Shown piece after piece: positions 58,602 through 64,000 of a DNA stretch of 64,000 nucleotides. Positions within the stretch are counted from its first letter, which is position 1; each line of letters opens with the position of its first letter. The notes under the pieces were generated by a model. The model had not been told where the DNA came from. It searched no databases and worked only from the letters and a program-made list of their open reading frames with translations. The translations under genes were made by a program, and so were the position numbers. Source of the DNA: Candidula unifasciata (taxonomy: Eukaryota; Mollusca; Gastropoda; Stylommatophora; Geomitridae); NCBI GenBank assembly GCA_905116865.2, contig CAJHNH020002077.1:48501-112500 (forward strand). Direction: 5' to 3'.

Positions 58602-60950
58602 CTGCACTATCAGACAGTTAGTTCCGTTTCTGAGAGAAATAGTGAAATGCCATGTACTGTCCTGTAATATCAGACAGTTTCATTTCTGAGAGATAGTGAA
58701 ATACCATGTACTGTCCTGTACTATCAGACAGTTTCATTTCTGAGAGATAGTGAAATGCCATGTACTGTCCTGTACTATCAGACAGTTTCATTTCTGAGAG
58801 ATAGTGAAATGCCATGTACTGTCCTGTACTATCAGACAGTTTCATTTCTGAGAGATAGTGAAATGCCATGTACTGTCCTGTACTATCAGACAGTTTCATT
58901 TCTGAGAGAAATAGTGAAATGCCATGTACTGTCCTGTACTATCAGACAGTTTCATTTCTGAGAGATAGTGAAATGCCATGTACTGTCCTGTACTTTCAGA
59001 TAGTTTCATCTCTGAGAGAAATAGTGAAATGCCATGTACTGTCCTGTACTATCAGTTTAATTTCTGAGAGAAATAGTGAAATGACATGTACTGTCCTGTA
59101 CTATCAGACAGTTAGTTTCATTTCTGAGAGAAATAGTGAAATGCCATGTACTTTCCTGCACTATCAGACAGTTTCATTTCTGAGAGAAATAGTGAAATGC
59201 CATGTACTGTCTTGTACTATCAGACAGTTTCATTTCTGAGAGAAATAGTGAAATGACATGTACTGTCCTGTACTATCAGACAGTTTCATTTCTGAGAGAA
59301 ATAGTGAAATGACATGTACTGTCCTGTACTATCAGACAGTTTCATTTCTGAGAGAAATAGTGAAATTACATGTACTGTCCTGCACTATCAGACAGTTTCA
59401 TTTCTGAGAGAAAGTGAAATGACATGTACTGTCCTGTACCATCAGACAGTTTCATTTCTGAGAAAAATAGTGAAATGACATGTACTGTCCTGTACCATCA
59501 GACAGTTAGTTTCATTTCTGAGAAAAATAGTGAAATGCCATGTACTGTCCTGCACTATCAGACAGTTTCATTTCTGAGAGAAATAGTGAAATGCCATGTA
59601 CTGTCCTGTACTATCAGACAGTTTCATTTCTGAGAGAAATAGTGAAATGCCATGTACTGTCCTGTACTATCAGACAGTTTCATTTCTGAGAGAAATAGTG
59701 AAATGACATGTATTGTCCTGTACTATCAGACAGTTTCATTTCTGAGAGAAATAGTGAAATGCCATGTACTGTCCTGTACTATCAGACAGTTTCATTTCTG
59801 AGAGAAATAGTGAAATGCCATGTACTGACCTGTACTATCAGACAGTTAGTTTCATTTCTGAGAGAAATAGTGAAATGACATGTACTGTCCTGTACCATCA
59901 GACAGTTAGTTCCGTTTCTGGGAGAAACAGTGAAATGACATGTACTGTCCTGCACTATCAGACAGTTAGTTCCGTTTCTGGGAGAAACAGTGAAATGACA
60001 TGTACTGTCCTGTACCATCAGACAGTTCCGTTTCTGGGAGAAAAAGTGGAGTAACATGTACTCTCCTGGACTATAAGTGTAATGACTGCACTATTGTCTC
60101 CTCCACACTGGATATCTCTGGTGCAGAGTTAACACTGGCTCTGATGTTTAGAGGTTCACAGCTCAATCAAAGCAGACATGATTTTTCTTCACGGTCACAC
60201 GACTTCTAACAACGGTTGACACCAGCGGCACATTTCACGAGTTTATTATCACTGTAGCACAACACACGAATCACAGGAGAATCCACTTACAGCATTCGGA
60301 CAATCGACGTTGACATATTCACGGCTGGCTTCAACAATCAAACAGGGCAACATAACAGCTGGCCTTCACGATCATTCATTCCTCGCCGATTCAGATCCAC
60401 ACGCTCTCGTCATTCTCCATTCATCTTCACAGCTTCAGATCGCCTCCTTTCTCTCTGGGGCCCAGTCACAGAATGACCACCTGATTCTCAATCCCCCAGA
60501 TCTCTCCATTCACACGTGACCCACTCTTTCCTGTCGTTTCACCATATCTCCGTGAAACCCATGCTCTCAGGGACTTCCCCAATTATGCCAATCATCCCCT
60601 GACATTATCCCTATTTATAACATCATTACAATAAGAGTGTTCCGTTTCTGGAGGAAAATAGTGAAGTGACGTATATTGTCCTGGACAATTAGACAGTTCC
60701 GTTTCTAGGAGAAATAGTGAAGTAAAATTTACAGTCCTGGACTATCAGACAGTTAGTTTCGTTTCTCTGAGAAATGGTAAAGTGGAACATATTGTCCTGG
60801 ACTATCAGACAGTTAGTTTCGTTTTTGGGAGAAATAGTGAAGTAAAATATACTGTCCTGGACTATCAGACAGTTAGTTTCGTTTCTCTGAGAATTAGAGA
60901 AGTAAAATATACTGTCCTGGACTATCAAACAGTTCAGTTTATGGGGAAAA
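58602..60950. repeat. ~52-60-bp minisatellite made of a splice-acceptor junction
   Basis: More than 20 copies to 60060, then about five more at 60640-60950 after a solo LTR. On the minus strand each copy reads CTGTCTGATAGTACAG|GACAGT, the exact context of the real acceptor at 58602 (six exon bases included). GAAATAGTGAAATG and TTTCATTTCTGAGAG lie between. Right-hand copies are more diverged. Confidence 0.93.
60078..60630 (-). mobile_element. solo LTR (553 bp)
   Basis: It begins TGTAATGA and ends TCATTACA (inverted termini with TG...CA), with a 5-bp duplication ATAAG on both sides (60073-60077, 60631-60635). On the minus strand it contains TATAAAT (60619-60613) and AATAAA (60247-60242). No internal retrotransposon sequence is present. 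It splits the acceptor minisatellite. Confidence 0.85.
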
Positions 60951-60959
60951 TAGTTAAGA

Positions 60960-61515
60960 ACATGTTATCATCGACTTTACCAGTAGGACATGCACTCACT
61001 GACCATATTTGTAGGACATGTTATCACTGACAACATATGCAGGACATGTTATCACTGACAACATATGTAGGACATGTTATCACTGACAACATCTGTAGGA
61101 CATGTTATCACTGACAACATATGTAGGACATGTTATCACTGACATTATATGTAGGACATGTTATCACTGACAACATATGTGGGACATGTTATCACTGACA
61201 ACATATGTAGGACATGTTATCACTGACAACATATGTGGGACATGTTATCACTGACAACATATGTAGGACTTGTTATCACTGACAACATATGTAGGACATG
61301 TTATCACTGACAACATATGTGGGACATGTTATCACTGACAACATATGTAGGACATGTCATCACTGACAACATATGTAGGATATGTTATCACTGACAACAT
61401 ATGTGGGACATGTTATCACTGACAACATATGCAGGACATGTTATCACTGAGCATACATGTAGGACATGTTATCACTGACAACATTTGTAGGACATGTTAT
61501 CACTGACAACATTTG
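60960..61515. repeat. 28-bp minisatellite
   Basis: About 19 copies of AGGACATGTTATCACTGACA plus ACATATGT. Confidence 0.95.
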
Positions 61516-61629
61516 TAGACATGCACGCAGGAACAACTGTATGAGCCAAAAACGCCTAAAGAATACAATTTTAGTTTTCTCGAAAAATCTTCATTTGCAG
61601 AGTTCCCTTAGAAACTACGGTAAGGATCT

Positions 61630-62635
61630 CTAATTATTAGTTCCTATGTGAAGTCCCGGAAGTCTGTACATGTCTATTTCTTGTATAAAATACTATACTT
61701 TACTAGTTACTGTATAAGGTACTATACCAGTGTAGTTCCTATTTGAAGTATAATTCCTACATCAAGTAATGTACCTGTCTAGTTCCTTTGTAAACTACTA
61801 TACCTGTCTAGTTCCTGTATAAAGTACTGCACCTATGAGTTCCTGTAAACATTACTGTACCTGTCTAGTTCCTGTATAAAGTGAAGTACCTGTTTAGTTT
61901 CTCTATGAAGCACTGTACCAGTCTTGTGCCCGTATAAAGTTCTGTATCCGTCTATAACAGTCTACTTCCTCTACAAAGTACGGTGTCTAGTTTCTATGTA
62001 AAGTACCGTACCTGTCTAGTTTATGTAAAAGATACTGTATCTGTCCAAGTTCTTATGAAGTACTGTACCTGTCTAGTTTATGTAAAAGATACTGTATCTG
62101 TCCAAGTTCTTATGAAGTACTGTACCTGTCTAGTTTATGTAAAAGATACTGTATCTGTCCAAGTTCTTATGAAGTACTGTACCTGTCTAGTTTATGTAAA
62201 AGATACTGTATCTGTCCAAGTTCTTATGAAGTACTGTACCTGTCTAGTTTATGTAAAAGATACTGTATCTGTCCAAGTTCTTATGAAGTACTGTACCTGT
62301 CTAGTTTATGTAAAAGATACTGTATCTGTCCAAGTTCTTATGAAGTACTGTACCTGTCTAGTTCCTGTATGAAGTACTGTACCTGTCAACTTCCTGTAAA
62401 ATGTTCCTGAAGTAATGTACATGTCAAGCTCCTGTACAAAGTCCCAGAATTTCTGTACCTGCTTAGTTCCTGTGTAAAGTGTTTTACCTGTCTAATTTCT
62501 ACATCTAGTACTGTACCTGTCTAGTTCCTACATCTAGTACTGTACCTATCTAGTTCCTACATCTAGTACTGTACCTACTTCCTACATCTAGTACTATACC
62601 TGTCTATTTCCTGTATAAAGTACTTGCAATGTGAC
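61630..62635. repeat. ~29-bp array with a 57-bp higher-order block
   Basis: Diverged units of CTGTCTAGTTCCTGTATAAA plus GTACTGTAC. In 62010-62370 a 57-bp composite (GTCCAAGTTCTTATGAAGTA and TTTATGTAAAAGATACTG) is repeated six times almost perfectly. Confidence 0.9.
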
Positions 62636-62644
62636 TCTGTCTAG

Positions 62645-62993
62645 GGTTTGATTAAACTCATCACATTGCCGTACTGACGACTGGTAGGTCCCTGCTGTAC
62701 TTGCTCCCTGTGAGTTTATTCCCATCACATTGCCGTACTGACGACTGGTAGATCCCTGCTGTACTTGCTCCCTGTGAGTTTATTCCCATCACATTGCCGT
62801 ACTGACGACTGGTGGTCCCTGCTGTACTTGCTCCCTGTGAGTTTATTCCCATCACATTGCCGTACTGACGACTGGTAGATCCCTGCTGTACTTGCTCCCT
62901 GTGAGTTTATTCCCATCACATTGCCGTACTGACGACTGGTAGGTCCCTGCTGTACTTGCTCCCTGTGAGTTTATTCCCATCACATTGCCGTAC
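62645..62993. repeat. 64-bp minisatellite
   Basis: Five to six nearly identical copies (ATCACATTGCCGTACTGACG, CTGCTGTACTTGCTCCCTGT). The array is cut at its right end by a solo LTR. Confidence 0.95.
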
Positions 62994-63555
62994 TGACGTT
63001 CTTAGATATATAAAGTTACTACGAACACAGAAGACGACAAACACGCCCCTCGGCAGTTATTGATTTTTATTAGCTATCCCAACAGCCGCGATGTCCAGTC
63101 GCTCACTTGTGTTCTCGCGGCTGTTACAGGTGGCTCATTTATAACAACAGTTCCAACTATCTCACACTTTGATTCTCTCTGCAGTTACCTTTCGGACTAT
63201 ACATCTGAATCAGGCTAACATCTTGTTCCTTATACCTGTACACAGTCAACCTAGCAGTCAGTAGACATTCATTCTGCATCTCGAACAATTACATGTGGTC
63301 AGACAGTCCCCATTCTTCTTAGCTGTTTTAGTGCATTCGACCGCACACATCCATGTCCAAACTTCAACTGACTTCCTGTCATCTCTCGGGTGAAGCCTTT
63401 CGTTCTAGTTTAACGTTTTCCCCGTACCTCTATTCGCCTAACACGGGATGCTCCAGACATGCTTTCCAAACTTTCGTCTTGTTTCACTGGCCTTCTGACC
63501 TTGTCACCCAAATCGGGAACTCTCTGGGATTTCCCCTGGAATTCACATCATTACA
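62994..63555 (-). mobile_element. solo LTR (562 bp)
   Basis: TG at 62994 and CATCATTACA at 63555, flanked by GTAC on both sides (62990-62993, 63556-63559). Minus strand: TATAAAT (63143-63137) and AATAAA (63071-63066) lie in promoter then poly(A) order. Its minus-strand start, TGTAATGATGT, matches that of the LTR at 60078-60630, and the two are similar in length, so they are related families. Confidence 0.78.
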
Positions 63556-63559
63556 GTAC

Positions 63560-64000
63560 TATACCTGTCTAGTTCCTGTATAAATACTGTAAGTCTAGTT
63601 TCTGTATGAAGTACTGTACTTGTCTAAGTCCTTTATGAAGTACTAGACCTGTCTAGTTCCTGTATAAAGTCCTAGAATTTCCGTACGTGTCTAGTTCCTG
63701 TTTAAAGTCCCAGAAGTACTGTATGTGTCTGGTTCCTGTACAGAGTCCCAGAAGTACTGTACCTGTCTAGTTCTTTTATAAAGTACTGTAATGTCTAGTT
63801 CTTGTATGAAGTAATGTACCTGTCTAGTTTCTGTATGAAGTACTGTACATGTCTAGTTCCTCTATGAAGTACTGTACCTGTCTAGTTTCATTAAAAAGTA
63901 CTGTACCTGTTTAGTTACTGCATGAAGAAATAACCCTGTCTAGTTCCTGTATGAAGTACTGTACATGTCTAGTTCCTATATGAAGTACTGTAGCTGTCTA
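63560..64000. repeat. ~29-bp diverged array, continues past window
   Basis: The same CTGTCTAGTTCCTGTATGAA plus GTACTGTAC units as at 61630-62635, resuming after the LTR and running off the window end. Confidence 0.9.

Overview
The window is eukaryotic nuclear DNA from an animal, most likely a mollusc or another spiralian. Genes are split by spliceosomal introns, there are poly(A) signals, tRNA-derived SINEs, non-LTR retrotransposons, a Tc1 remnant and solo LTRs, and roughly three quarters of the bases are minisatellite arrays. The phylum is inferred from the retroelement mix and from the ADAMTS-like architecture. No marker fixes the species.

Two protein-coding genes can be supported, both on the minus strand. 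Gene 1 (about 7.95-26.67 kb) encodes a complete 228-residue dienelactone hydrolase family protein. It has a 5'UTR exon (26591-~26665), four coding exons (20469-20359, 17457-17273, 10851-10656, 8243-8049) and a poly(A) signal at 7968-7963. Every splice site, phase and catalytic residue fits. The mature mRNA would be about 0.9 kb, so about 95% of the gene is intron, almost all of it tandem repeat plus transposon debris. Gene 2 (36.57 to beyond 58.6 kb, 5' end outside the window) looks like a secreted ADAMTS/mig-17-like metalloprotease. Visible are one exon of the disintegrin/Cys-rich region (58601-58488), two six-cysteine PLAC/ShKT-like modules on phase-1 exons (49384-49235, 46293-45949), a charged exon (41917-41789) and a terminal exon with stop and poly(A) signal (36714-36581). 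At least one linking exon between 49.4 and 58.5 kb was not found.

Layout: 0-7.9 kb, arrays downstream of gene 1, including a 3.6-kb G/C-skewed, quadruplex- and hairpin-prone array; 7.9-26.7 kb, gene 1; 26.7-36.5 kb, intergenic, with arrays, a SINE and a decayed RNase H-bearing LINE (31.5-35.2 kb) interrupted by a younger RTE-like insertion; 36.5-64 kb, gene 2, with arrays, a SINE and two solo LTRs.

The most interesting signal is that several intronic arrays are tandem copies of the exon/intron junction they abut. A 41-bp array holds about 40 copies of the gene 1 first-exon splice donor. A ~56-bp array holds more than 20 copies of a gene 2 splice acceptor. There are two smaller cases. These would be decoy or recursive splice sites at scale. 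Several stretches (13.4-14.1, 50.5-55.7 kb and a 460-bp poly-G tract) look like poor consensus sequence and should not be over-read.
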